This document shows, one piece after another, positions 1-10,083 of a stretch of DNA of 64,000 nucleotides. Under the pieces are notes generated by a model. It was not told the DNA's origin, searched no databases, and saw only the letters and a program-made list of their open reading frames with translations. The stretch spans positions 1,391,501 to 1,455,500 of the forward strand of contig JANHCV010000005.1 of NCBI GenBank assembly GCA_025594325.1, written 5' to 3'. A program made the position numbers and the translations under genes. The stretch comes from Blastocladiella emersonii ATCC 22665 (taxonomy: Eukaryota; Blastocladiomycota; Blastocladiomycetes; Blastocladiales; Blastocladiaceae). Positions within the stretch are counted from its first letter, which is position 1; every line of letters begins with the position of its first letter.

Positions 1-2259
1 GAACTGGTCACCTCTGTCCTTCAGCTCGCGCGGCCCTGTGCTGCCATTGCGGCTTCGTCGAGCATCTTGCTCAATTTGACTTCAGATGATCCTGTTCGCC
101 TCTACTGGACAGTGCACTTGGTGGTGTGTTACCTCGAAGCGGACAGACTCCACGAACCCGAGCCTGCAAACCCAACATAACGCTTCATCCTGCGGCGCGG
201 CCATTTCGGCACTGTTGCGCGACCTGCTCCAGCGGCTGGCGAGTTTCCTGTCAATTTTGCCATCGTGTTTCGCCGCCCGGTTCGACCGAGCGACCTGACG
301 ACAGACACACTTGGTCGACGGTTGCAGGAGTCGACCTGGAGGGTCAACACCCCGGTTTTTTTTTGGCGGCCTCGCTTGTTCAGCTCATCGTCGCGACCGT
401 CATGTTCAACTGGACTGACCACTTGCGAGGAATTCTCGACGACCTTGTCACCAACTTGCCCCAGCAACTGGATGCGCGACTGGAACTCTCAACGTGGACC
501 TCGGTTCCCGAAGTCTACTCCGCCGTCATCTTCGGCTCTGACGAATTTACCATGCCCACGGCCCCGCTGCGGTTTGCGGATGCTCTAGGCTACCTTGCCG
601 TCCTATCATGGAAACGCCCGGTCTTTCAGTTGCTCGTCGGAAATCCACACTACGCCGTTGATGTATCGGCTCTGACCGAGCTCTTTTTCACAGAGGGCCC
701 CGCGTGCTTCGTCCGCCTGACTGCCATGTCTCGGCGCAGTATCCCTGAAGCTGCCGAGCATTTCTACGACATTTTCGCGTGGCTGCTCGAGCACGGTTCG
801 AATATGCCCACAACTATTCGCAAAATCTACGTTGACGCTGCTGTTAACGCGGGCCATGGGCTCTTCATCCCTCCTCCTTGCTAAATTCTCAGACCTGATG
901 CTCCCTGCACTTGAAATCGACCCCGAACTTGATGAGGCCCGCGTCGTGTCGCTGCGTCCCTTGAGCGATGACGCACCCGAACAACTTGGAGCGAACATCA
1001 TCGGCTGGTTTGACAAGGACTTGCCCGTTGAGGACGTCAAGCTGCTCGATGCTCACGGATTGATTGCGCCCCAGTGGCGGAGCTCGATTCTCGGCGCGGC
1101 CCTTGCCCGAATGCCCGAAACGAGCTGGACTTTGTCGCGTGGCTTCACGATTGGGACGACGACGAGGAATGGTCGGCGCTGATTCTTGAAGGTGCGTATC
1201 TGTTCCCTGGGATTTAGCAACTCGAGAGGTAGTGTGAGCTAACCCAGTGTGACGCGTGATCCGGGTCTAGCCTTTTGTGTCGGCCGCGCTTGGTCTCGCA
1301 CAAAGCTCAATGGTATTGGCCAAGCCGTGCTTCGCTATGCGCTTGTCCCGGGTCCATGAAAAAATGGCGACGTTCAACTTGCTCTGAGCGAATTCGTTGA
1401 CGCCAACGCTGCTTATTTGGATCGCGATGATGCCGGTGCAAGTGCCGCGTTTCTCGTTGACAGCAGCACTATTGAAGTCGACAACTATGTGCACAGGATC
1501 ACCATCCCCGTTGAGCTCTTCGAATCGCTTGTCTTGCCGACGCAGAGCGAAGCGTGGACATGGGTGACGGCGCTGGATCTCTCATGGTTACTCGTGTTCG
1601 CTCACTCTATCGGGATGACCGGGGCTTGGCCAATCCCTGCAATCAAATTATCGGGCGCCGCGCACCTGTATCTCCACGCTATGATCCGAGCCTACTTCCC
1701 ACCGCTTCAGGATGGCTACACAATGGAAGACTATGACGAGCGCGATAGCTCGTTCGCAAAGCTGTGCCCGACTTGCACGCTTACGGCACAACAAGCATGG
1801 CGTACCTTCCTTTCAGAGCTTCACAAGCTGTGCACGTCGGAGCACTTGACGTGGCCATTTCCGCGCGTCGCCAACTTGTGGTCGCTGTTATGCAAGAGTG
1901 CCCAGATCGAGGGCAGTCTGGACTTGCCCAAACCTGAACTGAGTTGTTCTTGCGACCGGTTCGCGTCTGCCCAGCTCGTCGCAAGCTTGCTGTTTGATTT
2001 CCATCGGCAACAAGCATTTGACGCGCTGCGTAGCGAGATCGATGCGGGCGCGCTCACGTTGAACGTCCTCAGCTTGCTTCCTGACGGTGCACTGGATAGC
2101 TGCGCTTCGCCCGCAGAGTTGGCTGACATTGTACACAAACTGGCTACACATGACGGAGCAGATGAGCTGCGCCGAATCGCGGCTGCCCTCGCATTCGAAC
2201 GAGTAGCACCTATGGCTTCAATGCTCGTCAAACTCAACGTGCCGTCCGCTACGCGATAA
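1..2259 (+). pseudogene. F-box-like family gene, decayed copy, cut by window edge
   Basis: The window opens inside an F-box-like helix (ELVTSVLQLARP). This matches LPAELVISVLQLALP near 2.6 kb and LPAELVSVVLQLAEP on the minus strand near 17.0 kb. Homology to the minus-strand copy at 14.3-16.6 kb continues through about 380-820 (WTDHLRGILDDLVTNLP against WTDPMRQFLDDVAANLP). It resumes at about 893-1120 (LLDAHGLIAP against LLDSHGLIAP) and then at 1417-2259, which is open for 280 codons and ends TAA. The first 400 bases need several frame changes and contain an in-frame stop at 178-180, so this copy looks broken. The frame change near 830-890 also occurs in the paralogue, so it may be an intron: CTAA and CTCAG lie at 881-892. 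F-box proteins usually recruit substrates to SCF ubiquitin ligases; that role is assumed from the fold only. Confidence 0.6.
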
Positions 2260-2358
2260 CACCTTCCACGAATAATACAAACTTCGTGTTATGAAGTTGT
2301 ATGTTTCCGTTTTCAAGTGCACGCAATGAGGCTGCCCGAGAGCTCCGACTTGCGAGGC

Positions 2359-2401
2359 GACGCGTTGCGCCATGGCGTGACCACGGCGAACGCTGATTGG
2401 C
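2359..2401 (+). promoter_or_regulatory. 43-bp upstream block, also present at 9130-9172
   Basis: This block starts GACGCGTTGCGCCA and ends ACGCTGATTGGC. It recurs at 9130-9172 with four mismatches. Both copies hold an ACGCGT (MluI box) and an ATTGG (inverted CCAAT). Here it lies about 135-175 bases upstream of the ATG at 2535, which suits a promoter element. Regulation is inference. Confidence 0.45.
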
Positions 2402-3036
2402 CGCAGCTCAAGCGGTTCATCATCGTGGTCAACATTTGGCTGGGGCAGAGCTGGGGGGCTTGTCCCCCACCTCGCGCACCGCTGTCCACACGCTATCTTC
2501 TCTCCAGAGAAAGCCCACATACTCACAAATCGCGATGAATGACTCCATGCAATTACACTCTCAACCCCCCAGAAGGCATTGTTTCGAGGACCTTCCTGCA
2601 GAATTGGTCATTTCCGTGCTTCAACTTGCGCTGCCGCGGGCTACCGTCACCGCGACGTCGGCGCTTCTGTATGCGGTGGCCTCGGATAGCCCAGTAAACC
2701 ACATTTGGACCCTTGCTTCGCTTAACCATCACCTTGAATCGTATCTGCTTCAAGGGAGGAAAGTACCAGAGAATTTGGACGACCGCATCAGCACAACCCC
2801 CGTATTGAGCCCAACTTGCCCGCTCACAGAGCAGCAAGTTTGGCGTGACCTTACCACTGCGCTTCACGATCGATGTGTGTCGGAGCGTCTGACATGGCCC
2901 TTTCCACGCGTTGATAGATTGTGGTCGCTGCTGTGCAGGGTAGCCCAAGTCGACGGCAATCGTGACCTTGCCCAGCGTAACGTGGGTTGTCCTTGTGAAC
3001 GGTTAGCGTCTGCGAAGCTCGTTGCGAGCTTCCTCT

Positions 3037-3039
3037 TCG
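3037..3039. repeat. Left target-site duplication (TCG)
   Basis: TCG precedes the left terminal inverted repeat and matches the TCG at 6360-6362. Collapsing the two to one restores the reading frame of the host gene, which supports it as a true target duplication. Confidence 0.7.
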
Positions 3040-3067
3040 CATCACCAAACCGCGCCTGCCGAGGGCC

Positions 3068-3330
3068 CATGGATCCAGGGTGGATCCACCTTGAGCCTTC
3101 CAGCGCTGGATCCAGCATTAATCTAGCGCTGGATCCAGATTTCGCAGACTGGATCCACCATCATGGAAGGTGGATCCAGCCTTGACTGAGATGAGCTGGA
3201 ATGAGCTTCGCGGCGACCTGGATCGAGACGTTGATCCATTTCCTTGAAAGTCGACCCACACCTTGATCCACGCGCCCTGGATCAACTTGTTGTAAATGTA
3301 GTTCTAGGCGTCGATCTACGTCTGTATCCA
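3068..3330. repeat. Left subterminal GGATCC-rich array
   Basis: At least six GGATCCA/TGGATCC motifs in both orientations, with decayed variants (TTGATCCA, GTATCCA), are packed just inside the left end of the insertion. The same motif family fills the right end, so the two ends are related. This is typical of subterminal binding arrays. Confidence 0.65.
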
Positions 3331-4659
3331 ACTCTTGCTCAGGCAGAACCAGGAGCTGATCGACGGTGAACATGGTGGTGAAGGAACTCGTGCGAAAATG
3401 TATCGAAATGGTCGCAACGACCCGGCAAACCATGCGAGGAAGCCGAACGCAACTAGACGTGTTCGTGCTGCTGCAGGTCCGTCTCGGTCCACATCCAAAG
3501 CTCACGGCACGGCCACACGCTTGCAGCGAGTGATTCATGGATCATTCATAGAGTGCGACGTCGCGGTACCGTCGCCGGGAGGAGAGAGCGCGGCGCTGCA
3601 GCGAAGCGCGAGCCGCAAAACGCGTCGAAGCCAACGCGCTCACGTGAGCGCGTCGATCGTTTCAGCCGCGTTCGCTTTTCGCGGACTTCGCGCCGCGGCG
3701 GCTCGCACTCTCTCGCCCCACCACCAACAGCCATGCTATCGACCCACCCAACACCCGCGACCTCGCGCAACCGCCTGCACCGTCACCCCTCGCCCTCCAT
3801 GTATCTCACGTCGACGCGCATCCGCCCAGCGCCGCCACGCGTCCGCGGCACGGTGACCCCACGGTACGCGTCTCTCCCCTTCTCCGAGGTCTCTCCCTCC
3901 TCGCGACGTGCATCCACAGCCATGCCTCGAGACCCGCGATACGCCCTGCACGCTTCGGCGGGTCTTGCGCCTGCTGCGCTTGATGCTCGCGCCGCGTTCC
4001 CACGCCCTCCGCGCCGGCTGTCCGTTCGCTCGCTGACGCGTCACACGGTCACCTTGCTCTCTTTCGTAGCCTTCGAGATGCACATCAAGCTGCAGCGGCG
4101 CTCGTGGGGGCCGTCGTGACGCACCCGCGTCGATCTTGACCATGGTCGCAACAAGGTGCGCCGTGTGCGGCTCGGTCTCCTGCTCCCACGGGCCGAGACT
4201 CACATGTTCGCGAACTCCATCGGTAGGGCGCCAAGTACGCCAAGCGGCTACGACAAGCGCCGCGCCTTCGCCCGCCAGGCCAACTCGTGTGCGACGCGCT
4301 CAAGGCTACACGGTACGGGCCTTCTCCTTCGCGTTCTCGGCGTGATTCGCGCTGATCATGGGCACGGACAGGCTCCGAGCTCCCGAGCGACATCGCTCGT
4401 GTCGTCGGCCCAGATCCTGGCGACGCGGCCCGTCCGTTCGCGCCATGTGTATACTTCGCCCGATCCCTTGCTCACTTGTCTCCGCCACGTCACCCATAGC
4501 CTCGGTCAACCACGACAAGCCTCAACGGTGCTCCAGAACACGCGGCGAGGTCTCGCTGCTCGGGTCGTCGCTGGCCTCAAGCACGCGCCTGGCTGCACGT
4601 GCGAGTCCGAGTTCGAGGTACGCGACTCGGTCAACACGCGCCCATGGACCGAAGCTGAC

Positions 4660-5820
4660 ACGGCCGATTTGAGTAGTTCATCCAGTACGTCAAGCTGCAG
4701 CGGCAAGGGTCGCCTCGTCGTCTGCCCTTGTGGCGCGCGCGAGGTCATGCGGCGTCGATCTCATACACCCGCATCAAGGACTGGAACCTCAAGTACAAGC
4801 TCGGGATCAAGGATATCGAGGCGTTTTGGAAGGAGGTACGCGGACGCGGCGTGGGTCGCCGCGGTGGCAGTTGCTGATGCCGCTTCCGTGTCGCTCACCA
4901 AGGCCCTGCAGACGATCCGCAAGCCGTTCAAGGAAAAGTCGGAGTGGGTCGACCTCGTGCAGGTGGCCGCCGACAACTCGTGCATCATCACCAACAAGGT
5001 CGGCGAAAAGAAGTCGCTCACCAAGCAGTGGCTGGTTGGCGAGGCACCCGAGGAGCTCCACCGCGCCACGATGGCCATGGTCGACGAGTACGACGACGCC
5101 GAGCTCGACATGGATTTCGCCGACGCCGACGTCGATGCGGCGATGTCGGTCCGCGCGTGCCGTGGTGCTCACCCGCTGTACCTGTCCTTCCTCGACCGAC
5201 TCCTCTTTGGGCAGGCGAACGACATGGCCAACGCTCGAGGCTCGAACCAGTCGTCGCACGGTACGCCTTTGCTCACCAAGTCGCACTCGATCCCGTCGCT
5301 CACGTTCCGCACTGTAGCCAAGCGCATGGCCGGCTACGCGATTGTCAACGACCTCAAGCTGCTCGACATCAACAAGCCCTTCCCGATCGACGGGTCAAGT
5401 CCGGTGTGGCGCATCATGGCCGCGGTCGCTGTCCTTGTACGTTTTGCTCATGCAATCTGCCGGGTTCCTCCGTTCGCCTTCGCCCTCTCTGACTTCACCG
5501 CGATGCACGCTCGCTGCTTTCTAGTGTGCATGGCGCATCACTGGGAGCGCGTACCAACAAGGTATCATCGTCGGCCTGACCAAGAAGGACGCCAAGGTGA
5601 CGCTCGCCGACTACTACGACGCCTTCCTCGTCTCGCGCACAGGTTCGTTTTCCGTCGCCAAGCGCATCTACCTGGCCTCGCGGCTCCGCGCGCTGTTCAA
5701 GCGTGGGATCCTCAACATCAGCCTCGCCGAGATCGCCCAGCAGAACACGGGCGTCGAGACGACCAAGACCCAGGCGGCTATGACCGTCGACATTGCGAAC
5801 GACATCTGCCCCGACGAGTA
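4660..5820 (+). CDS. Unidentified spliced gene inside the insertion
   Basis: Coding-like segments are separated by introns. One segment holds YTRIKDWNLKYKLGIKDIEA and ends at 4835. An intron spans about 4836-4902 (GTACGC to CACCAAG). The next segment runs from ALQTIRKPFKEKSEW through KKSLTKQWLVGEAPEELHR to an acidic stretch near 5090-5140. Another holds KRMAGYAIVNDLKLLDINKP (about 5320-5400). The last runs from QQGIIVGLTKKDAKV and ADYYDAFLVSRTGSF to a TAG at 5819-5821. Probable introns also end near 5316 (CTGTAG) and 5522 (TTTCTAG). The 5' end is unresolved; similar KLQRR-type sequence appears near 4090. I do not recognise the family. It could be the element's transposase or a captured host gene. 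Confidence 0.45.
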
Positions 5821-5984
5821 GCTGCGCCATACCACATCTCGGGTGGCGGGGTGTGCAGCGGGCGGTGCGAGCGCATCAAGGGCTGGTTCCCTTCCTTCAT
5901 CTCGACCTCTCTGCGCACTCCATGGTCATCGTTGTGGGGCGTACGCGTGTGTATATATTGAACCGTTCGACCCTTGATTCGCTC

Positions 5985-6335
5985 GTGGATCTTGAGTGCG
6001 CTTACGTGGATTGCGACGTGGATCAGCGCCTCGACTCGGGCTATAACCAAATGGATCCACGCCAAGGTCGAGTTGATCGTCAAACTGATCGACGCAAGGA
6101 TCCATGTTTATCGTGGCCTAGTTCCGTGCCTGGATTGCGATATTACTTTCCTGGATCCAGCTCGCGATCCACCTTGACCAAAACCTGGATCCATCTGAGA
6201 GGTCCGCACGGTTTGCGGGTGGATCCAGCTCGCCCAAACTTGATCCACGCTTGATCCAGAAAAGTAATATCGGGATCCACATTCCCCCAAGGTCCATCCA
6301 GTCCACGGCTGGATCCAGGGTGGATCCACTTCAAA
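5985..6335. repeat. Right subterminal GGATCC-rich array
   Basis: Roughly ten GGATCC/TGATCC motifs lie just inside the right terminal repeat. CTGGATCCAGGGTGGATCCA near 6309 recalls ATGGATCCAGGGTGGATCCA near 3068 at the left end. Confidence 0.65.
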
Positions 6336-6359
6336 TGGCTGGGGCACGGTTTGGTGATG

Positions 6360-6362
6360 TCG
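6360..6362. repeat. Right target-site duplication (TCG)
   Basis: This is the partner of the TCG at 3037-3039. It directly follows the right terminal inverted repeat. Confidence 0.7.
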
Positions 6363-6616
6363 TTTCTCATCAACAGCAGGCCTTTGACACGCTACGCAAC
6401 GAGATTCAATCGGACGTCGACTTGGCCGTTCTGCGCTTGCTTCCTAATGCTGTGTTGGATTCCTGCGCCTCCATCAACGAGTTGGCCGACCTTGTGAACA
6501 AACTGGTTATTCACGAACGCCTTGGAAGCAAAGACGCGACCTTTTTCGCCAAGGAATTCACCTTTCCGACTGTCCCCCCAGGCCGAGGCTTGTGCCCGGG
6601 CGGTGTCATCATGTGA

Positions 6617-7167
6617 GCGGCGCTGGGGGGAAAACCCGCACCGCATCGCACGGGGAATCGGCTCACGTGGTGGCGTTTCAGCCACACAGTGGGGGCGGTC
6701 AGAAAGGTCTATTCCTTCGAGTCGCGCCCGCGACCTCCAGGCCCGTCCTGGTATTGCTTGCGTCCGCGTTCAATGGCGTAAAGTAGTGAGTTTTATTCTC
6801 AGCAGTAGGCTGAGTTTCTGTGGAGCTGAATTCGCGCTCAAGCTGGGTGGGCCATTTGTCACGCCTGACTTTTCTGCCACTCCCATCAACACGCGTCGCG
6901 ACGCGTCTCGGTCGAGCTCGAATTATCTTCTCCTCAATTTTCTCCAAATCCTCTTAATAAATCTACCCTCTAACTCTATGCAACTCAACTAAAATCGTCT
7001 GGGGTACAGTTCGACGTCGGAATACTCTCCGTGTACCTGACCTCTCACTCTTCCCGCTCCTCCCGCGGCCACTGTGCATATCCTTTACATTTCCTCCGTC
7101 CTTCATGTCCTACGTGGGCATCCACACGCTTCCCTGACGCTTTGATCTAATTCACCGCTTACGCGTA
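6617..7167. other. Intergenic, no gene seen
   Basis: AT-richer DNA than its surroundings between the split F-box-like gene and the helicase remnant. No conserved coding segment was recognised. Confidence 0.5.
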
Positions 7168-8568
7168 TTGTGTCTCGCGTGTTCGCCGCAATGCACTTGC
7201 GCATCGACGCGCTATACCCGATCCGCGGCCATCGTCCGTTTGGCGGCCTGCACGTCCTTGCGTTTGGCGACTTTTTCCAGTTCGAGCCCGTCATGGCCCG
7301 CTCGCTCACGGTTCCATCTGAGCAGCCGGTCGAACGCGCACCCGAACCCGAGGTGGATGCAGCTCATGATGGCGACTAGATGCAGGTCGACGGCGAGCCT
7401 CAGCAGCAGCAGCAGCAGCAGCAGAAGAAGCGCGCGTCCAATAGCAAGGAGCGGCCAGCGGTCAGCAGAACTCGAACTGACGCCAACATTGGTCGCGATC
7501 AGTGGCTCGCCTTCGACTCGGTCTGCTTCCTCGTGCAGCAGATGCGGCAGTCGGGCGACGCGAGCTTCCTCAACGTGCTCCAGGACCTGCGCAACTGCAT
7601 CGTCTCGCAGCGCGTGATCGAGTACCTCGGCTCGCGGCGAGCAGACGTCGTACTGGGCCAGCACCCAGGCCAGCTCGACGACTGGAGCGACCAGGTCCTC
7701 ATCACGGCGCAGAACTCGGTGCGCGACGCGTGGAACTCGATGGCCGCCGCGAAACACGCGCGTCGCCTCGGTCTCCAACCCGACGAAATCTTTGACCTCG
7801 AGTGCGTCTATCTCGTCCGCAAGCCCTCCACAACCGGACCACTCCTTTGGCGGCAGCTCGCCATTGAGAGCAGCGGTCAGAGCGAGAGCGACCAGCGCAT
7901 GCTCAACTTCGCAAAACTGCTTCCCTCGAGCAAGACGGGCCACATCCCGTCTACCCTCAAGCTGTTTGCTGGCGCGCGTGTCATCGTGACGCGGAACATC
8001 CAACACGCCGTACGTCTCCGCGTCATATTCGCCGGCCATTAGGCGCGTGGACTCACCAGCGCTTCCTCGCTTCGCATCGTGTAGTCGCGGCATCGTCAAC
8101 GGCGTCATTGGCCGTGTTGAAGGCTTTGCCACCGACGCGAACAACGACATTGATGCAGTCATCATCCGGCCCAACAAGGATCTGGGTCGCATGCCCAACC
8201 TACCCGGGATCCCCGACGGCTGCTTCCCGCTGCGCCGCGAGATCGCCTCGTTCCGCCTCAAGAACAAGGTGGCCGGCACATCCAAGACGATCCATCGAGC
8301 CCAGTTCCCGCTCGAGCTCGCGTACGCGCTGACGGCGCACAAGGCCCAAGGGATGACCCTCGAAAAGGTCATCGTTGATCTCGCCGACATGACGCGTGGA
8401 TCGTTACCGTCGCGCTTCCTGTACATGATCCTATCGCGTGTACGGCGCGGTGGCGACATCCTGATCCTACGTGATCCAGGTATCCAAGGCCTGAATGAAA
8501 CACAGGATCAACATTTACTTGCCGAGTACGCTCGACTGCAAAGTCTGGCGGAGGCAACCACTACCTAG
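7168..8568 (+). pseudogene. PIF1-type helicase C-terminal remnant
   Basis: The segment starts just after where helicase motif II should be. It shows motif III (GLHVLAFGDFFQFEPV), then FAGARVIVTRNI, GIVNGVIGRVEGF, the motif V-like LTAHKAQGMTLEKVIVDL and a motif VI-like LSRV, and ends TAG at 8566-8568. Walker A and B are absent upstream. An in-frame TAG lies at 7377-7379, before a run of eight glutamine codons. An intron-like stretch starts GTACGT at 8010 and ends GTGTAG at 8084, but the flanking frames do not join cleanly. PIF1 family proteins are 5'-3' DNA helicases, and PIF1-type domains are also part of Helitron transposases. No Rep domain was seen here. Truncation, stop and frame problem together point to a relic. 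Confidence 0.7.
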
Positions 8569-8779
8569 TCCTTAGCCCATTAATACATAGCGATTTTGAC
8601 ACGTCATTCACTACTCGCCTTTCAACGCGGACGGAACTTGACGTCCAGCATATTTTCAAGCCAGCCTAGTCGCCTACTGCTGAGACAGAGTGTGCAAAGC
8701 ACACACCCCTAGTCGATGTTTCCTGCTATTAAGCTTCCTTGAGCACCAAAAATATATCAGGTTTTCAAGCGAGAGATGA
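8569..8779. other. AT-rich intergenic
   Basis: No coding segment or RNA gene seen. A Helitron-type 3' end (short hairpin then CTRR) was looked for after the helicase remnant and not found. Confidence 0.4.
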
Positions 8780-8990
8780 GCATTGTTAGCGACTTTCGCA
8801 AAGCACCGATTGAAAATCCCGCGTGCAACGCTGGCATCGAATAGCGTTGTGTCAGATCCCGACTCGCCCTTGGCAGCAAGTTCCGAAAGCGAAACATCCG
8901 TATCTTTGGTGTTGCAGCAGAGGGTCAAGCCTGACTACACATCGTTTGGCCTTGTTAAGGAAGCCCATTTGCTTCCGCCCCCAGCAGCAG
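8780..8990 (-). pseudogene. Decayed partial copy of the gene at 9382-10083
   Basis: Read on the minus strand, RKQMGFLNKAKRCVVRLDP and, after a frame change, ELAAKGESGSDTTL match the neighbour's RKQAGFAAKTKRWVAGLGH and DIAAKGESGSDTTL. Only this C-terminal part is recognisable. The copy lies next to its source and in the same orientation, so a local duplication followed by decay is likely. Confidence 0.65.
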
Positions 8991-9129
8991 TCTGTCGCCT
9001 CAGCAGCTTCTCAAGCCCGGTGCTCCCACTGCCGCCGCAGCCGCGAAGCAGCCGCAGCAGCAGCAGGCCCAGCCCTCACGCAATACGGCGGCGGCCGTGA
9101 TCACTGTCGACGTGAGACCCGCGAACGGA

Positions 9130-9172
9130 GACGCGTTGCGCCACAGCGTGACCATGGCGGACGCTGATTGGC
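9130..9172 (+). promoter_or_regulatory. Second copy of the 43-bp upstream block
   Basis: This copy has four mismatches to 2359-2401. Here no intact gene start follows on the plus strand, so it may mark a lost promoter or a short dispersed repeat. Confidence 0.4.
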
Positions 9173-9381
9173 TGCCGCGGTTCCAGTCGGTCAGTTCGCG
9201 TTTCGCGTGGGGTCCTCGACCAAGTCGGTTATGTCCCCTCGCAAACGAGGCCCCGAACCTCGTCAAGTTCAGCGTGTTGAACGAGACGTAATCGCATTGT
9301 TCACAAGACATCGAAGGTGGAGGATTCAAGAAGTTTATCCTGTTTTTAGAGTTTTCTGTTTTCATGGGTATCACAAAAATT

Positions 9382-10083
9382 TCACATCTTCGAAGCGTTG
9401 CAGCACGTCATGCGCGACGTGAGCGACTTCCACGAAGCGGTGATGCGCGACGAGATCTTGGACGGCTCGCTCGCAACGCCAGCGTTGACGAGCGTCGTAT
9501 CGGATCCCGACTCGCCCTTGGCCGCAATGTCCGACGGGGACACGGCCGCATCCTCGGCGCCGCGGCGGTGGCCGAGACCGGCCACCCACCGCTTGGTCTT
9601 GGCGGCGAAACCCGCCTGTTTGCGCTCCTTTTTCTCCTTGCGCGCCTGCTGTTCCTCGAACTGGAGGCCCATCATGAGCTGCATCATCTCGGCGCGGTAC
9701 TTCTGCGTGTCCGACAGGTACAGCGCGATCTGGTTGCTCCGCTCCTTGTCCTTATCGGTGAGCGTCGGCTCGTGCCACATGTTGCCGATGCGGCGCTTGA
9801 GCGACTTGGCGCCCGTCGAGCAGCGACGCGCGACCTTGGCCGGGGCGGCGGCGACCTTGTGAGCAAGGCCGTCGCGCGGGGCCGAGTGGTGCTTGTGGCG
9901 GCTGTAGCGGGTCGCGGGGAAGACGGCGAGGGGCTGACCGTCGAGCGTGTACGTGTAGCCGGCGCGGCCGCTCGTCATCGGCGGCGAGTAGGCGGCGGTG
10001 GCGCAGTACGTGGTGGCCTCGACAGTGGGGGTCGAGGCGAGGATGAATTCCTGGGTGGTGTTGAAGATGGTCGAGGTGGCCAT
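9382..10083 (-). CDS. Small basic protein, unknown function
   Basis: An ATG at 10083 begins a 233-aa protein (MATSTIFNTTQEF at the start, CCNASKM at the end). The centre is rich in Lys, Arg and Glu (EEQQARKEKKERKQAGF), likely helical, and follows an NMWHEPTLTDKDKERSNQ segment. The tail contains AAKGESGSDTTL, repeated in the decayed copy at 8780-8990. On the minus strand, GTATGC near 10163 and GCAACGTAG near 10100 fit a 5' UTR intron; the frame upstream of 10083 would otherwise read through it. I do not recognise a domain. Confidence 0.55.
   Translation of the reverse strand: MATSTIFNTTQEFILASTPTVEATTYCATAAYSPPMTSGRAGYTYTLDGQPLAVFPATRYSRHKHHSAPRDGLAHKVAAAPAKVARRCSTGAKSLKRRIGNMWHEPTLTDKDKERSNQIALYLSDTQKYRAEMMQLMMGLQFEEQQARKEKKERKQAGFAAKTKRWVAGLGHRRGAEDAAVSPSDIAAKGESGSDTTLVNAGVASEPSKISSRITASWKSLTSRMTCCNASKM

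Larger units (their letters stand above)
3040..6359 (+). mobile_element. DNA-transposon-like insertion with TIRs and a 3-bp target duplication
   Basis: The left end reads CATCACCAAACCG (3040-3052) and the right end reads CGGTTTGGTGATG (6347-6359), an exact 13-bp inverted repeat. The similarity extends a few bases further (GCC). TCG flanks both sides (3037-3039 and 6360-6362). Both ends carry dense GGATCC/TGATCC motifs (about 3068-3330 and 5985-6335), like the subterminal transposase-binding arrays of class II elements. The interior holds a spliced, unidentified gene on the plus strand. A 3-bp duplication is known for PIF/Harbinger and some CACTA elements, but no DDE motif was recognised, so the superfamily is open. 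Confidence 0.8.
2535..6616 (+). pseudogene. F-box-like family gene interrupted by a 3.3-kb insertion
   Basis: The ATG at 2535 begins a protein with an F-box-like start (EDLPAELVISVLQLALPR). A middle region (LTWPFPRVDRLWSLLC, ERLASAKLVASFLF) follows up to base 3039. The matching C-terminal part (HQQQAFDTLRNEI, LDSCASINELADLVNKL) resumes at 6363 and ends at 6616. The paralogous stretch at 1.8-2.2 kb reads SLLFDFHRQQAFD without a break. Removing 3040-6359 and one copy of the 3-base duplication gives SFLFVSHQQQAFD in frame and with the same length. The gene was therefore intact when the element inserted. The C-terminus beyond NKL diverges from paralogues. Function is unknown beyond the F-box-like fold. 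Confidence 0.75.

Noticed and set aside
7400-7423. CAG repeat as a regulatory or expansion locus
   Set aside because: It is a short poly-Gln run in a decayed helicase frame; no evidence for a wider role.
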